The notes: generated by a model not told the origin, from the sequence alone. Counted from the first letter of the stretch, positions 47,231 to 60,500 are shown. The stretch: 64,000 nucleotides of DNA from Pomacea canaliculata (GCF_003073045.1 NC_037590.1:37750751-37814750), one strand, 5' to 3'. Numbers and translations: made by a program.

Positions 47231-47480
47231 GACCCACCAAGTGACGTTGTGAGTGAACTGAGTGAGCCCACCAGCTCACGCCGTGACTCAGTGAGTCGAC
47301 ACCAGTGAGGAGTGACACCCTGCACGTGCTGAACCGTCGAACTCGTGATCACCACTCACTCCCGCAGCCCATGACAGGAGTGACAAGTGAGTGATCACCC
47401 GCCCTCACTCACAGCAAACCCCGCACGCAAGGACGTGACCTCACGACCACTCCCCAACACCAACCGTGACGTGAGCCCGA
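47231..47480. repeat. Junction between inverted and direct GTGA blocks
   Basis: Mixed GTGAGT and CTCACT motifs within the same 250 bp, marking the return to the GTGA orientation. Confidence 0.7.
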
Positions 47481-50400
47481 CGTGAACGTGGAAGCGACGC
47501 GTGAGTGAGTGAGTGAGTGAGTGGAGTGATGAGTGATGTGATGAGTGTGAGTAGTGAGTGAGTGATGATGAGTGAGTAGTGAGTGGTGAGTGAGTGAGTA
47601 GTGGAGGATGATGAGGGAGTGAGTGAGTGAGTGATGTGAGTTGGTGAGTGAGTATGTGATGAGGAGTGAGTGAGTGAGTGAGGAGTGAGTGAGGAGTAGT
47701 GAGGAGTGACGTGACGTGAGTGAGCTGACAGTTGAGTGAGTGAGTGATGATGAGTGAGTGAGTGGTGAGTGAGGAGTGAGTAGTGAAGTGAGAGTGAAGA
47801 TGAGTGTGAGTGATGAGGAGTAGTGAGGAGAGTGAGTGATGGAGGAGTGATGAAGCTGAGTGAGAGGAGGGAGTGAGTGGTGAGTGAGTGAGTGGTGAGT
47901 GAGTGAGTGATGAGTGGTGAGTGACTGGTGAGATGAGTATGTGATGTTGAGTGACGGAGTGAGGAGTGAGGACGTGAGTGAGTGGTGAAGTGAGTGAGAT
48001 TGAGTGAGTGATGTGAGTGACGGAGTGAGTGAGTGCAGTTGAGTGAGGAGGAGTGAGTGACGTGAGTGAGTGAGTGAGCTGATGAGTGAGCTATATGAGT
48101 GAGGTGAGTGAGTGATAGTGAGTAGTGGTGAGTGAGTGAGTGAGTGAGTCGAGTGAGTGATGAGTGAGAGTGAGGAGTAGTGTGAGTGAGTGTAGTGGTG
48201 AGTGGTGAGTGAGTGAGTGGTATGGTGAGTGAGAGTGATAGTGAGTGAGAGTGAGTGGTGAGTGAGTGGACGTGAGTAAGGACTGAGTGAGGAGTGAAGT
48301 GAGTGAGTGAGTGAGTAGTCGGTGGGAGTGAGTGAGTGGTGAGGAGTGATACCGGATTGAGGAGGGGAAGTGAGTGAGGAGTGAGTGAGTGATGAGGGTG
48401 AGTGAGAGTGAGTGAGTGAGGAGTGAGTGAGTGAGTGAGTGAGTGATGAGTGATGAGTGAGTGAGAGGTGAGTGAGTGAGTGAGTGAGTAGTGAGTGAGT
48501 ACGTGAGTGACGTGAGTGAGTGAGTGAGTGAGTAAGTGAGTGACGTGAGTGAGTGAGTGATGGAGTGAGGACAAGTAGAGTGAGTGAGTGAGTGAGTGAG
48601 TGAGTGAGTGAGTGTGTGACGTGAGTGATGTGAGGAGTGGTGAAGGTGATGAGTGAGTAGCCCAGTGGTGAGATGCAGGGAGTGGTATGGTAGTGAGTAT
48701 GAAGTGAGTGAGTGAGTTTAGTGATGAGGACGTGAAGTCGGAGATGACGTGAGTATGAGTGAGAGGAAGTGATGTGAGTGATGGAGTGGGAGTGAGTGAG
48801 TGAGGATGGCAAGGAGTAGAGCTCGAGTGAGAAGTGAGTGGTGATGTTAGTGACAGTGGATTGGAAGGAGGGATGAGTGCAGCTGAGGATGACGGGAGTG
48901 CAGATGAACAAAGTCGAGTTGCCTGATGAGAGTGTTGATGTGATGAGAGTGATGAGGTAGATGACGTGAGTGATGAGTGGTAGTGAGTGTGAGTGAGAGG
49001 ACGCCTAAGATGCACATCAAGTGAGATGATACTCGGGAGTGAGTGAGGTGAGTGAGTGGTGAGTGAAGTGAGTGGAGTGAGTGAGTGAGTGGTGATGATG
49101 ATAGATGAGTGAGTGAGTGAGTGAGGAATCGAGTGAGAGGAGTGAGTGATGAGTAGTGAGTGAGAGTGAAGTGATGGGAGTGAGGAGATTGGGAGTGAGT
49201 GATCGTGCAGTCGAGTCGTGAGTAGTGAGTGGTGAGAGAGTGAGTGAGTGAGGATCGAGTGAGTGATTTGAGTGAAGAGTGAGTGAGTGAGTGGTGATGG
49301 TCGAGTGATGAGTGAGTGATGATGTAGTGAGGAGAGATGACGTGAGTGATGAGTGAGTGACGTGAGTGATGTTAGTGAGTGGTGAGTAGTGAGTGAGTGA
49401 GCTTAGCTGTTGAGGGTGAGTGAGGAGTGACGTTGAGTGAGGATGAGTTGCGATGAGTAGGTAAATGGAAGTAAAGTCATGTGAGTAGCAAAAGTGGATG
49501 TGAGTGAGAGTGAACTGAGGAGTGATAGTGAGTACTGAGTGAAGTGACATAAGTGAAGTGATGATGATGAGTGAGGATTAGATTGGGAGATGAGTGTGAT
49601 GATGAGATAAGTGATGAGTGAGTGGAGTGGAGTGAGTGAGCTGAGTGCAGTGATGAGTGAGTATGAGGGATGAGGAGGATGAGTGAGTGAGTGAGTTGTG
49701 ACTGAGTGAGTAGTGAGTGAGTGAGGAGTGAGTGAGTGAGGATGTGAGTGATGAGGAGTGATGATGTGAGTAGTGAGTGAGTGAGTGAGTGAGTGAGTGA
49801 GTGAGTGAGTGATGATGAGTGAGTGAGTGAGGAGTGAGTGAGTGAGTGAGTGAGTAGTGATGAGTGAAATGTGAGTATGTATCAGTGAGTGAGTGAGTGA
49901 GGACTGAGTGAAGTGAGTGACGAGAGTGACGTGACGTTGATTGAGAGTGAGTGAGAGTGAGTGAGTGAGTATGAAAGTGAGTGAGTGGTGAGTGAGTGAG
50001 TGATGAGTGAGTGATGAGTGAGTGAGGTCGAGTGAGTAGTGAGTGGTGAGTAGTGAGTGAGTAGTGAGTAGTGAGAGTGAGAGTGAGTGAGTGATGAGTG
50101 AGGATGAGTGAGTAGGGTCGAGTGAGTGAGTGAGTATGAGTGAGTGAGTGAGAGTGAGTGAGGAGGTGAGTTGAGCTGGAGTAGTGAGCGCTGAGTGAGT
50201 GGTGAATGTACACAGGTGAGTGAATGTAGACCGACGCGAGGAGTGAGTGAGCGCGGAGTATGAGTGATGATGCTGAGTGAGTGAGAGTAGTGAGTGAGTG
50301 AGTAGAGTAAGTGATGTGATGAGTGAGATGAGTGGTGGGGATTGCAAGGACGTTGACGTAGTGATGAGTGAGGAGTGTGAGTGACGTGTGAGTTGGTGAT

Positions 50401-50592
50401 ACGTGAGTGATAGTGTCCAGGAGTGAGTAGTGAGTGAGTGGAGCTGAGTAGAGTAGAGTGATGAGTATGAGTGAGTGGTGAGTGGGAACAGTGAGTGCAC
50501 TAGTGATGTGAGAGTGAGTGAGTGATGTGATGTTGATGAGTGAATGTGGTGATTGGTGAGTGTGAGTGATGAGTAGGAGTGAGTGATGAGTT
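47481..50592 (+). repeat. Degenerate (GTGA)n array, right block
   Basis: More than 3 kb of GTGAGTGA repeat in the same orientation as the left block, ending abruptly near 50592 at GTTATTATTACTTAAG. Minus-strand frames of 524, 500, 365, 211 and 177 codons code LTHS/SLTH repeats and are not genes. Because 12 bases hold three repeat units and four codons, all three frames of the CTCA strand give the same peptide. Confidence 0.95.
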
Positions 50593-53234
50593 GTTATTAT
50601 TACTTAAGATGAGTATGTATCTTACTTTCTTCATGGAAAGGATCAGTTTGTGGCGGTCAGTGTTGCTGCCGCTGAGCCGTGCAGTTAATGTTTGTATGGT
50701 GACATTACAGTAGGTAGCATAATGCAAAACGATTCTGATGATTCATGCTTTTTGGATGAGCTTTTCCTCCAAAATAAGAAAAAATTGCTGTGGAACGACT
50801 CTGGACGAAATATCTGGGTACTTGAGGGAACCGTCTAAGTCAGGTGGAGACAAGTGCTGCTGGTTTCAGGGCAAGGCATCTTTAGTTGTTCACAAATCCT
50901 CAGGGTGTAACGGAATCTGAACTCGGACTTCACTAGAAGTAAAAGAAGTGGTTCAGACACATAAAAAGAAAACTTTAAAAAAATCCACAGAATGTCTGAA
51001 GAAAATGCTGAGGTCGCATTGGTTGTTAGCGTTTTTAGGCCGTGCAATAGAACAACTGGAGGCTACTCACGCACAAGAAATAAACACTAGGAGGATCCAC
51101 AGACGATTTTTCTAGAAACAGAATGTCAGTCATTTGTAAGACAGTTCAGGTAGAGATCAGTGTGAGCGAAAATTGAGGCTGGGCCTTGAATACTAAACAC
51201 GTGCGGTTCCTTGCGAAAATCACAAAATGTTTGCAGGGAACTATTAGTCCAAATTTTACCCACACCAGAGCAGAGAGCTGTATTTTCTCCCAACCCTCAC
51301 CCCTCTTCTGCACATCATGAGATCAAAAAGACAGAGAAAGTTTTTCAATTTTGAAAAACAATAGAGTAAATAACTTAGGTCAGCTTCTATCATGACAGCC
51401 AAAATCTGAAACTTGTTGGATAACTGCCAGTGTTCAAAAACTCGGGTCTGAAGTAAGTGCGTGGGTACGCGCGTACACAGATGAGAAAATAAGATGAAGT
51501 GCAGGCTGCACACAAACGTCACGAGCGCGTGCCTGCATTCCTGCATGCATGAACTTTGACCCTGGTTGTATCGTCTTTTAAAAGCATTCTCCTCCCTGAC
51601 GAAACTTGTCGCAGATATAGTATAGCTTCATAATGTATTATTTTTGAGTACAACAAAAATACTTTCACAACAAATTTAACATTCAAAATATTTTTTATTA
51701 AAAACATTGAAGTAAAAAGTCGATATAAAAATGATCAGTGGTACAAGAAGTAATTACAAATCAGGGGCCACTTTCACAACACATTTCTCATTTTAAGCAC
51801 TTTAAGCCATTTAATGTATTTAATGTTCAATTATATAAAAACAAAGCTCACAACACAACTTTAGACATTTTTTTGCTAAAATTATTTAAATAATATAAAA
51901 TTGTTTAAGCCAGGATTTTGTTACTGTAAGCTAAATATTTTTATATGGGCAGGTGCAATGCGTATAAATGGGACAGAAACGATTTTTTATTTTGAAAAAA
52001 GTTTCTAAATTTATTTCATTAGAACAATTTAGTAACATGGCGCGCGACTAGCACAAGATTTCAAACGTTGTTCATATAAAACATCAGAAGACTTACAACG
52101 GGCGAGGCAGAATTTACTAAAAGAAACACCAACACAGTCTTAGAGAGGTCTCATCATCCTTCGGAGAAAAGCTGTTACCAGAGGACTTGACAGGAAGAAG
52201 CATTACAGTTCATTACCGCTCATTACACCACGCAGTTCTCTTCACGGGAGGAGAGAAATGGTGATTGCAAGCTCTCTCCACACCTTGCCTTCAGCACTCA
52301 ATGTTCTCACACAAAACGGTCAACCATGCTTGCAGACTCAGTCAGTTTCTGTAGATGGAAAAGCCCAACCACATTTCGTTGCTGCATGGCCAATGGCATT
52401 GACTTCCTGTCTAAGAGTTTCCGGAACGTGGGGCAGTGCGCCGATGCCATGTCTCTGGCTGCATTCTGTCTTCAGGTCTGGCACCATGATAGGGAGGGAG
52501 GTAAGGGGGCATCACCAGTGGCTGGCATCGTTAACGACGAAACCTGCCTAAAACTTTGTTGTTTCACTTTTTGTTTGCCTTTGATCATTAGTGTATGAAG
52601 CCTTCCTTATTAAAAGTTGGTTTCGCTTAAAAATATTTTTTCCTTCTTGCATTTCACTTGAAGGTGTTTGAGCTTTCCAGAAAACAGGGAACTAGCTCTA
52701 AAAGCATCATGGACAATAAAATTACAATATCAAAAGAATGCAGTATATAGCTGCTAGTCAACAGACATATGATGAGACTACTGAATGAACTATTTTCCAT
52801 TAGTCGCTGGATTACCCTTAAGGCATCCACGCTTACGAGGTTGAAACAGGATTTTAACCACTCGTTGCTACTACTGTAATTGTTTTGTTAGAATTGTGGT
52901 GTTGAAAACTTAAATTAAGCCCACAGAACTCGGAATGTGCAACCCGGTTCAGTCCTTTACCCTCGGCATGCTCGGTCAAACGTTAATAAAATCTTCCATC
53001 GTAAATGTGACCTCTGATTACCTTACAATTTCACATAACCTCACAGTATCCAAGTCTCACAGACTTATAAACATTATCACAGTCTTTGCAGGCCGCCGTA
53101 TTCCCATGCCGGGGACTGTAAGACAATAGACATCGATAACTGTGACCTGGTTTTAAAAATGGGGTCACGTGCTGATGTGACGCCATCAGTTATTCAGGGT
53201 TCAGATACAGTTCGTGAGCACACCTCAAGCAGTT
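50593..53234. other. non-coding interval
   Basis: AT-rich with several short open frames (for example 52258-52551 on the plus strand) that lack domains or convincing splice sites. The 3' UTR of the calcyphosin-like gene should extend leftwards from 53234. Confidence 0.4.
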
Positions 53235-53470
53235 CTAGGAGCCCCTCGTTTTCAGGTCATAGCAGGCTCGCATCAGAAGGTCGAAGTAGCAGTCATCGTC
53301 GATGGTGGAGGAGACGCCTGCGTAGTAGTTCTGGAACTCTTCCCTGGTGATGACGCCGTCGGGGGTTCCGGGGGTATCCAGGCTTTCCAGGAAGAAATTC
53401 ATCACCTGTTCCTCAGTCCACTGCCCAGACAGGTATTTCGGGTGTTTCTGTGCGTTCTTCCTGTAGATAA
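53235..53470 (-). CDS. Calcyphosin-like terminal exon (EF-hand 4)
   Basis: Starts after the acceptor TCTTTCTTTTCAG and reads VIYRKNAQKHPKYLSGQWTE, then EF-hand 4 (DTPGTPDGVITREEF), then QNYYAGVSSTIDDDCYFDLL, ending CYDLKTRGS and a stop at 53235. The NYYAGVS-IDDD-YFDLLMR block is the most conserved C-terminal part of the family. The exon is intact. Confidence 0.9.
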
Positions 53471-54234
53471 CTGAAAAGAAAGAGTCATGGGGTGTTAACA
53501 ACGGCCATGAAGAAAAAAATTGAGATATGGTAATGAATTATGAAGATGATAATAGTACTAAATTTCATCACTAAAGTAATTTTTGACTTAAAAGTTCCTC
53601 TTCTCTGGCACCGATATACTCCCTTTCATAAAGAATAGCAAATGGCTAGATGAATATATTGACGAAAATATAGCATTAAACATAGACAAATAAAACCTAC
53701 CAAACTCTTCCGTCGCTGTGTAACAATCTAGCATGATGCCATAAAAATTAATTCTACATCCAGAAAAAAACTAGAGACAAAGATAAAAACCTTAATGTAA
53801 TGAAATACTCTCTAAAAACTATTCTAACATCCTACAGGAGCTCATCTCACAACCTTTCTGTGCACCTTTCAGGTCATCCACCTTCAACACCCCATCGCCG
53901 TCCGCGTCCAACTTGTCGAAGGCTTCATTGACGACCCTGACCCTGCGTTGCACATGGGAGGGTCGCAGGGCATGAGGAACTCGTGGAAGTCGATGAGCTT
54001 GTCGCGGTCCTTGTCGAAGGTGTTGAAGAGCACGTGCAGCTCCTCCTCGCTCATGTCGATGCCGTACATGCGGACGCCCTCGCGCAGCTCCTCGAAGCAA
54101 ATCTTCTTGGAGAAGTCCACGTCCATCCTGCGGAAGGCGCAGCCCAGCTGCTTGATGGAGCCGCAGGATTTCTTCAGGCACTTTTTCCGCAGTTTATCCA
54201 GAAGTTCTTGCTGACGGATTCTGTACATCTTTGA
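53235..54234 (-). CDS. Calcyphosin-like EF-hand protein (last two exons)
   Basis: Minus strand, exons 54234-53866 and 53470-53235, about 200 residues, the usual size of calcyphosin and CAPSL. Calcyphosins are cytoplasmic calcium-binding proteins, often linked to ciliated cells; the exact role here is unknown. Four EF-hands are visible: FRRMDVDFSKKICFEEL, FNTFDKDRDKLIDFHEF, FDKLDADGDGVLKVDDL (Asp, not Glu, at loop position 12) and FLESLDTPGTPDGVITREEF (variant loop with insertion). The intron junction (AAAG|GTGCAC ... CTTTTCAG|TTATC) restores KVIY in phase 1. The first exon begins after TTTACTCTAG with SKMYRIRQQELLDKL, so the ATG at 54228 may be the start, or an upstream exon adds a few residues. 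The frame breaks once between EF2 and EF3, at about 53940-53975. Confidence 0.85.
53866..54234 (-). CDS. Calcyphosin-like exon with EF-hands 1-3, frame broken
   Basis: Upstream frame: SKMYRIRQQELLDKLRKKCL, then EF1 and EF2, to EFLMPCDPPMCNA. Downstream frame: RVRVVNEAFDKLDADGDGVL and VDDLK. The two meet near 53945, where one base is missing. The family has LRPPM where this copy reads PCDPPM in the first frame, while LRP is present in the second, suggesting several small compensating indels within about 35 bases. Confidence 0.8.
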
Positions 54235-54504
54235 CTAGAGTAAATAGAAATATTCTTGTTAGTGAATGGCTACTGTACGTGGAGGTTTACCTATGGCCTA
54301 CGTATGTAGCAAGTAATATTCACAAAACTATATATATAAGAATAAGCCGTGAGGATTCTTTAAGATAGCAGGTATCTCACCGACCACTGTCTGGTATCTA
54401 ATGTTTATTCATCATTACTGGTCTGCGCAGAGAATGCTCTCTTTCTTGGTCGTGATGCTGCAGCCTACAAGTACACATCACCAGTCATCAGCCAGCCATC
54501 CATC

Positions 54505-54548
54505 TCCTCCTCCTCCTCCTCCTCATCATCATCATCATCATCATCATT
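54505..54548 (+). repeat. (CTC)n(ATC)n microsatellite
   Basis: CTCCTCCTC units run directly into CATCATCAT units, upstream of the calcyphosin-like exons. Confidence 0.9.
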
Positions 54549-57500
54549 ATTTACATAGCTATTAATTTGAATCAAGTTAGTCGTATAAGGTTGGTAGTCC
54601 AGGCTTAATTAGGAAACGTCAAAGAAAAAAAAGATTAAAATTGATATGATAGTTTATATCTAACATTCGTATATATATATAAGGAGAAAATCAAGATAGA
54701 GAAATACGGTTACCAAGTTCCAAGTCTTTCCTGTCCAAAGACCAAAATCTAAAGATTTCTGCATCTTACAAACATGTGCATAAGTACAGTTCACTCACTC
54801 ACTCCCACACATTCCACCCGCTCCCCCTCTATACCCTGTGTTTATCGCAAAGCCGCTCAATGTCCTACAATACATCACTCCAAAAGTCCACGAGGCAGCA
54901 ATTGTATATACATAAATGCTTTCATACAACTTGCAAGCACAGATCATGTGTCGAATGATATATGTATGTATATGTCCGGGACCAGTGTTTAATTATATAT
55001 ATGTCTGAGACAGTATTTTTACGTAATTTGCCACTAAGGTGTTTTGCCAGTGTCTGTTTCTCCAGATATGAGGCGCAGGGCTCTTTCAAAAAAAATGGCA
55101 TTCCAATTTCTGTGGGCTGGCATCCTCTAGTCATCCGTCTTGACGAGTCGACCAACAGTGTGTATATGTGTGTGTGTGCGCGTGTGTGCGTGCTAGAATG
55201 TTAGCTCCCTTTGCTAGAGCCACAAGCCCCACCAGACGTGGACCTGGCGCCATTAAGACAGTTCACAGACATAGGAGGAGATAAACCACGGCCATTCATT
55301 CTTTCACAATCAAAGACAAGCCCCCGTTTTTCTGTCTTTTTTCGATAGCCTTTAGCCAGCTGCAACCGCTTTTGCTCTGTTTTTGGTCTTGTTGGTTGAA
55401 GATTTCAATATTGTTCAACACAAATCATGCATGAATATCTGTGCATAAACATTGTGTGTTCGTATGTGTGTGCTTGAGAGAGGGAGAGAAAGTCAAGGTA
55501 ACGGATTGTGTCACTGAACTAGCTGCCAGCACGAAACTCGCTATAGAAATGCATTGTTAAAAAACTAATTTATTATCATGTTTATTTGCTCATCTCTAAA
55601 CGCCCCATGCGCAGATACAAAAGTACAAGGACGCAGTCTATTGTCTCAATTCTAAAGAGTACATGTCAACAAACATCGGGCTTCATAGCACTGTGGGAGA
55701 GTTGGGCAGGAGAGGGAAAAGGGAAGAGGGATGAAGGATGAGGGAAAAGGTAAACTTCATGACTAGTGCTAGACAAGTGAATGTGACACAGGTAGGAGGA
55801 ATGCAGCTGTTGGCTCATCCTCGCCACCCCTCCCCCAGACAGTCTCATGTTGAGAAGAAGCAAACATTATTCACACCATGGTCTATACTATGCTAGCTTA
55901 GTTCATTTGACTCTAAGCACATAATTCTTAACGGTTTTAACAAGAAGCAAAAGTAACTGTCAGTTAGAAGCTATTTCAGGCATGCCGTTACATTTCCTGC
56001 GAGAAGGAATTCGGTCTGCCAGCTGCCGGAGCAGCCATCCTTTCAAAAGATCACCCGCATTCCACAGATAATTAAGTTAAAAAGGATTTTGCGCTCTCTC
56101 ACCGCCATGTCTTGGGAAAGTGAAGCTGGAAAAATTCACGATTCGTTGTATTTACATAATATTATTCATTTCATGCTGATTGTATTGACGTTCATACTCT
56201 TGTTTTCTAAACATTCTAAAATTTGCAGAAGTAATTTCGGATTCACTATAAGTACAATAAAAGCAGCCACGTCCAGACCAGTTGACCTCCTTCCAATCAT
56301 CAAACTTGCAGATATACGCTCAAATATCTTTCACGCTTTTCAGCATCCGTTGTCTCCTAGCAACTCTTTTCTCTGAACAGCTTTCCTTTCCCTCGTTTCC
56401 TAGCAACGCTCACCTCAGAGAGCGAGCATTTCCTTTCATCCACATTGATTGTTCTGATGAGGATTTGTGACTCGGAAGGCACAAGCAGACTCAACGACCT
56501 TCCATTTTAATCATAGCAACGGACCTCGAGTAATCCCCGACGGGAGGATGGCGCGTGATTGGACTCTAAAGAGCTCGTGATTGCAGCAGTTATCTAGAAG
56601 TGAGACAAACCTGATAGGAAAAAAATTGTATAAAAACTGGGCTAGACTTCCTTTTCGAATTAAAAGCGAATTTCTTAAAATTTGCTTTCTAGACATCCTG
56701 GAGAAACCTTAAATTGGATTTATGATTTATAAAATCGTAACAAAGGTTTGATTCTTGAAAGTTTTGTACACAATGGTTTTAAGCTCTTCTGCTTCTGGTA
56801 GTGATGGTGGCTGTGATGGGAGGCTAAAGGATGGTCGAGGGATGAGAATGTGGTTTTTCTGTTGTGAAGAAGACTAAGCCTTGCACTGACAAAGCTTCTG
56901 GAGACTTCCGAATACCAAGAGTCCCGTACGTACTGACTCCTTCAAGCTGCACCTCAACTGATACAAGTTGTTTCTCCTTCAGCCAATTCCGCAGTTAGCC
57001 GCAAAGTAGCATCATTAAGGGAGCAGAAGTTTCAAGCAAATGTTTCTGAAGGAGCTGACAGACAGCCGAGTAAAAAATGTGCAGAGCGAACAGGAAGTGT
57101 ACGGAGAACACTCACGATGCTGAAGTCTTGTGTTCAGGATGTTGTCTTCCTAACATTCAGGAAGTCGTAAACAAATTTAGGATGTTGTCTGTGGTACTTT
57201 ACGACTGTTAGTATGCTGCGATGAGAATTGTTGTGATGTTGTACAATGTTCACAGGATGTTGTGAAGCAAATACTCAGGATGTTGAGCAGCTAACATTCA
57301 ATATGATGCACATCTTGCTTAACACCAAACTCTCAGGAGATGAAAGGGGAGGCAGGGGGGATGGGTAGTGAAGGGGATTGAGAGAACGAGAAAGTCAGAC
57401 GAGGTAGATGAAGGAAGTCGTTTTTACAGGTAATGAGTTGGAAGTCCCAGAAGCTTTCAGACTGAGGGAAAGGGAGAGACAGGATGTACTGCACTTCAAA

Positions 57501-60500
57501 CTATTCTGACTAATTGGAAACTCTAGCACTTTTACAGGAAGGGAAAATTAACCATGCTAAATAGTTAAACAAGGGGAATAAACTCGCGGTCTCTTCACTA
57601 TGAAGATAACACCCTCGATAACTGGAACTTATTTCTGAAATTTAGCAACCGTAAGGGCAGGATAACATCAAAGTCTACATTGTTGCGAACTGACAAAATG
57701 ATGGGCTGGGTGGAAAAGAAGCAATGAGCGTGTGGACTGAAGGACGAACAAATGAAGGAAGAAATAGGCAAGTCTAGTTACAAATCGGTAAAGTGTGTTA
57801 CCAATGGTATTTACTCTGCAGTATCAGCAAAAGACTGTGCGCATGACAGTGACGTCACACTAACAAACAAATATATTTACAGCCACAGACAAACACAAAC
57901 AATCACAAAAACAAAAAAGAAATACGCAAAAGTAAGATGTATACTTTCCTTCCTATCTTTCTTTTTATCGGAGAATAACAATTGCAGAAAACTGCTTTGC
58001 ACTGTAGCCAAGAAAAATGGTCGGCGATAATTGAAGAGGTAAACTATAACAAGCAAATCACCTGGCGACATATATCATCGCAAGTTATGTGTCTATCAAG
58101 CTGCGTATATAAGACTAGCCGACAAAAAACAAACAAACAAAAAACAACCATGACACTCTGTGTGTGCGTGCATGTGTGAGCGTGTTTGTCAGTTTGCATG
58201 CTAGCGTACAGATGTGCACCAACGAGAAAGGAGGTGAGATGTAGCTAGCTAGTGAGTCTAGCTCAGCTTTCAGTCTTCAAACTCCACCACCAGTAAGTCA
58301 GAGGCCACAGTAAACACACGTTCACAAACAGCACCATTGGCCCCTCGTTAAAACTCTAAAGGCTCTAAATCACTCCCCCTTTACCCCATGGTATTTACGG
58401 TACAGCAAGAAGACCTCCTCATTCTAGAAAGACTGTTTATAAGCATAGGGGAAAAAAAGCTTAGAACTCTCCATTAGTGAAGTGAGAATAAGCCCTACTT
58501 GTTAGATGAAGCTGTATACATATCTGTATATATCAATGAACAGAAACATGATGTCAATGCACTGATGGTGCAGGCCGGGGTCCTGATTCAGCAGTCAGGG
58601 AGGAAAATCAATGTCCGCCTACGTCAGTCCATGCTCAGTATTTGTCAATACACTCGCTCTGCTACTGAGCTTCTCACACCGTGGCTCTTTCAATGCACAA
58701 AGGAAGTGGAAAGACAATTCGTATGCTTAAAAGATAAAGAAATAGGAAGAAACGAGAAAAATAGTAGAGAAGCAGCTCATTTATGCAACAAGAGAGAAGC
58801 AAATACCAAATGTGATTAATACTTTTGAAATTCGTGCGATACTAAGCATTACCAGTCATCTGCATCCGTGTACAACCATCGCAACAAAATGTCCTAGTTA
58901 ACACCAAAAAAAAAAAAAGATGGCCTCTCGTCTTATCGAAATATTGGTCAGCCTTATCATCTAAAAATTGGTCTCAACAGGCTGCTTCCAAAAAGCAACA
59001 GCAGACGACAAAAGCGATGACAGGAACTGATGCTCGATCAAAACAAATCGTGTATACTCACTTGTATTTGTAACCGTTGCTAGCGTCCCTGGTGTCCAAG
59101 CTCCTGGACTGGGCCGTTGCCAGACCTACAGTGATGTTCGATCACTCTCTCCACACAGACACTGATGTACGTTGCTGCCAGCCCCAGTCTGTGCCAACCT
59201 TGTCTCCACTCCACTCCAGCTCATTGACTTTCCTGCGGGAAATACAAGGCGCGCCAGGCATTGCTAACTATGTCTGCGCATGCGCCGATTTGCGACTGGT
59301 TCCGGTAAAGTCCTGTCATTTCTGTTTTTAACGATAGCTGCATCGTGAAGATGCCGGATGATGGGAAAACCCAGGATGCGTGCGGTTGTCGGGGTTAGTA
59401 CAAAGTGGGTAACCCGGTGGCACCCACAGTTGTCCTGGAACATCCGACGGGCTTATTGCGTGTGCATCGAGGGTTTGGTTTGTTTGACCCACCTGAGTAC
59501 CTCTAAGCTCTCGTGACTCCAGCCTCCGGGAGCAGACTCGGTGCTTGGTGTCTGCAAAGGGGATGCTTCAGGTGTAAAGCGGTTAAATATGTTTGCCAGG
59601 CGAACTTAAAAATCCCATTACGTAAGGGAGAGAACTTCAGGTACTTTAAAATAATTGTTTCAAGGAAAAGACCTGAATAAAAAAGGAATGCGAACCTTTA
59701 TTTTCTTCCTTTTATTTCTTAGTTTTTTTACTTTTCTTTTTTCTGTTTCCTTGACTATCAGTCTTTCTTTTTTCAGGTTCGTACATTAATCACGATGTTT
59801 TTGTGACCATCAATAACCAGCGCTATGAAAAGTGTTTGAGCAGAGAGTAGAACTTCTGTAAATTACATAGATAACATACACGCAATAAATAATCTATCAA
59901 AGCTTTACAACATTTAAAAATTCTGGATTTATTTGTGTCATTGAAATAAAGCTGTCTCCCACCGAACACTATTTCAAAAACATGCTGTGAAAAACAATAC
60001 CCATTGTGAAACAAAAATGAAGAACTATGATACTCTGTTGTCTCTGCTACTCCAGAGCCACTGTCCCTGCTGTTGCTATGGTGACGGCGGCTACAAACAT
60101 TGCGACATCAAACTGCTAATGGCTTTTTGTGATCAGTGTTGGGATCATAATTTATTAAAACCGTTTTGAAAAGTAAGTGATCCTGACTCTGCTGGCGGAA
60201 CGAACCCTGCCAGGTTCTGTCAGGGTGAGCCAGGGTGAGCCAGGGTCTGTCTTAAAGCGCAGAACAATGTGTTTGCTGCCAGACTCATAAAACACTCCAA
60301 GCAAATAGCGGGACCAACACAATGATGGCGGCCAAGTCGATTTCTTCTTGAAGTAGGTCGTCGCAATGCTTTTAACCTCTTTACCTTTGACACAAAGCGT
60401 AACTAAATCCTTTGTTGCTGTGAGTGTCTATGACAACTAATCTGTGATGTCGAGTGGGATTCGGATGGAGAAATCTGGAAAAGACAACTTAAAGACAAAA

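Noticed and set aside
44786..50500. Long open frames of 177-524 codons rich in Leu-Thr-His-Ser
   Set aside because: They are translations of (CTCA)n. All three frames of that strand read the same LTHS repeat, and no start context, domain or splice structure supports a protein.
53948..54234. Plus-strand open frames over the calcyphosin exon
   Set aside because: They are antisense shadows of the EF-hand coding exon; the minus-strand frame has the recognised motifs.
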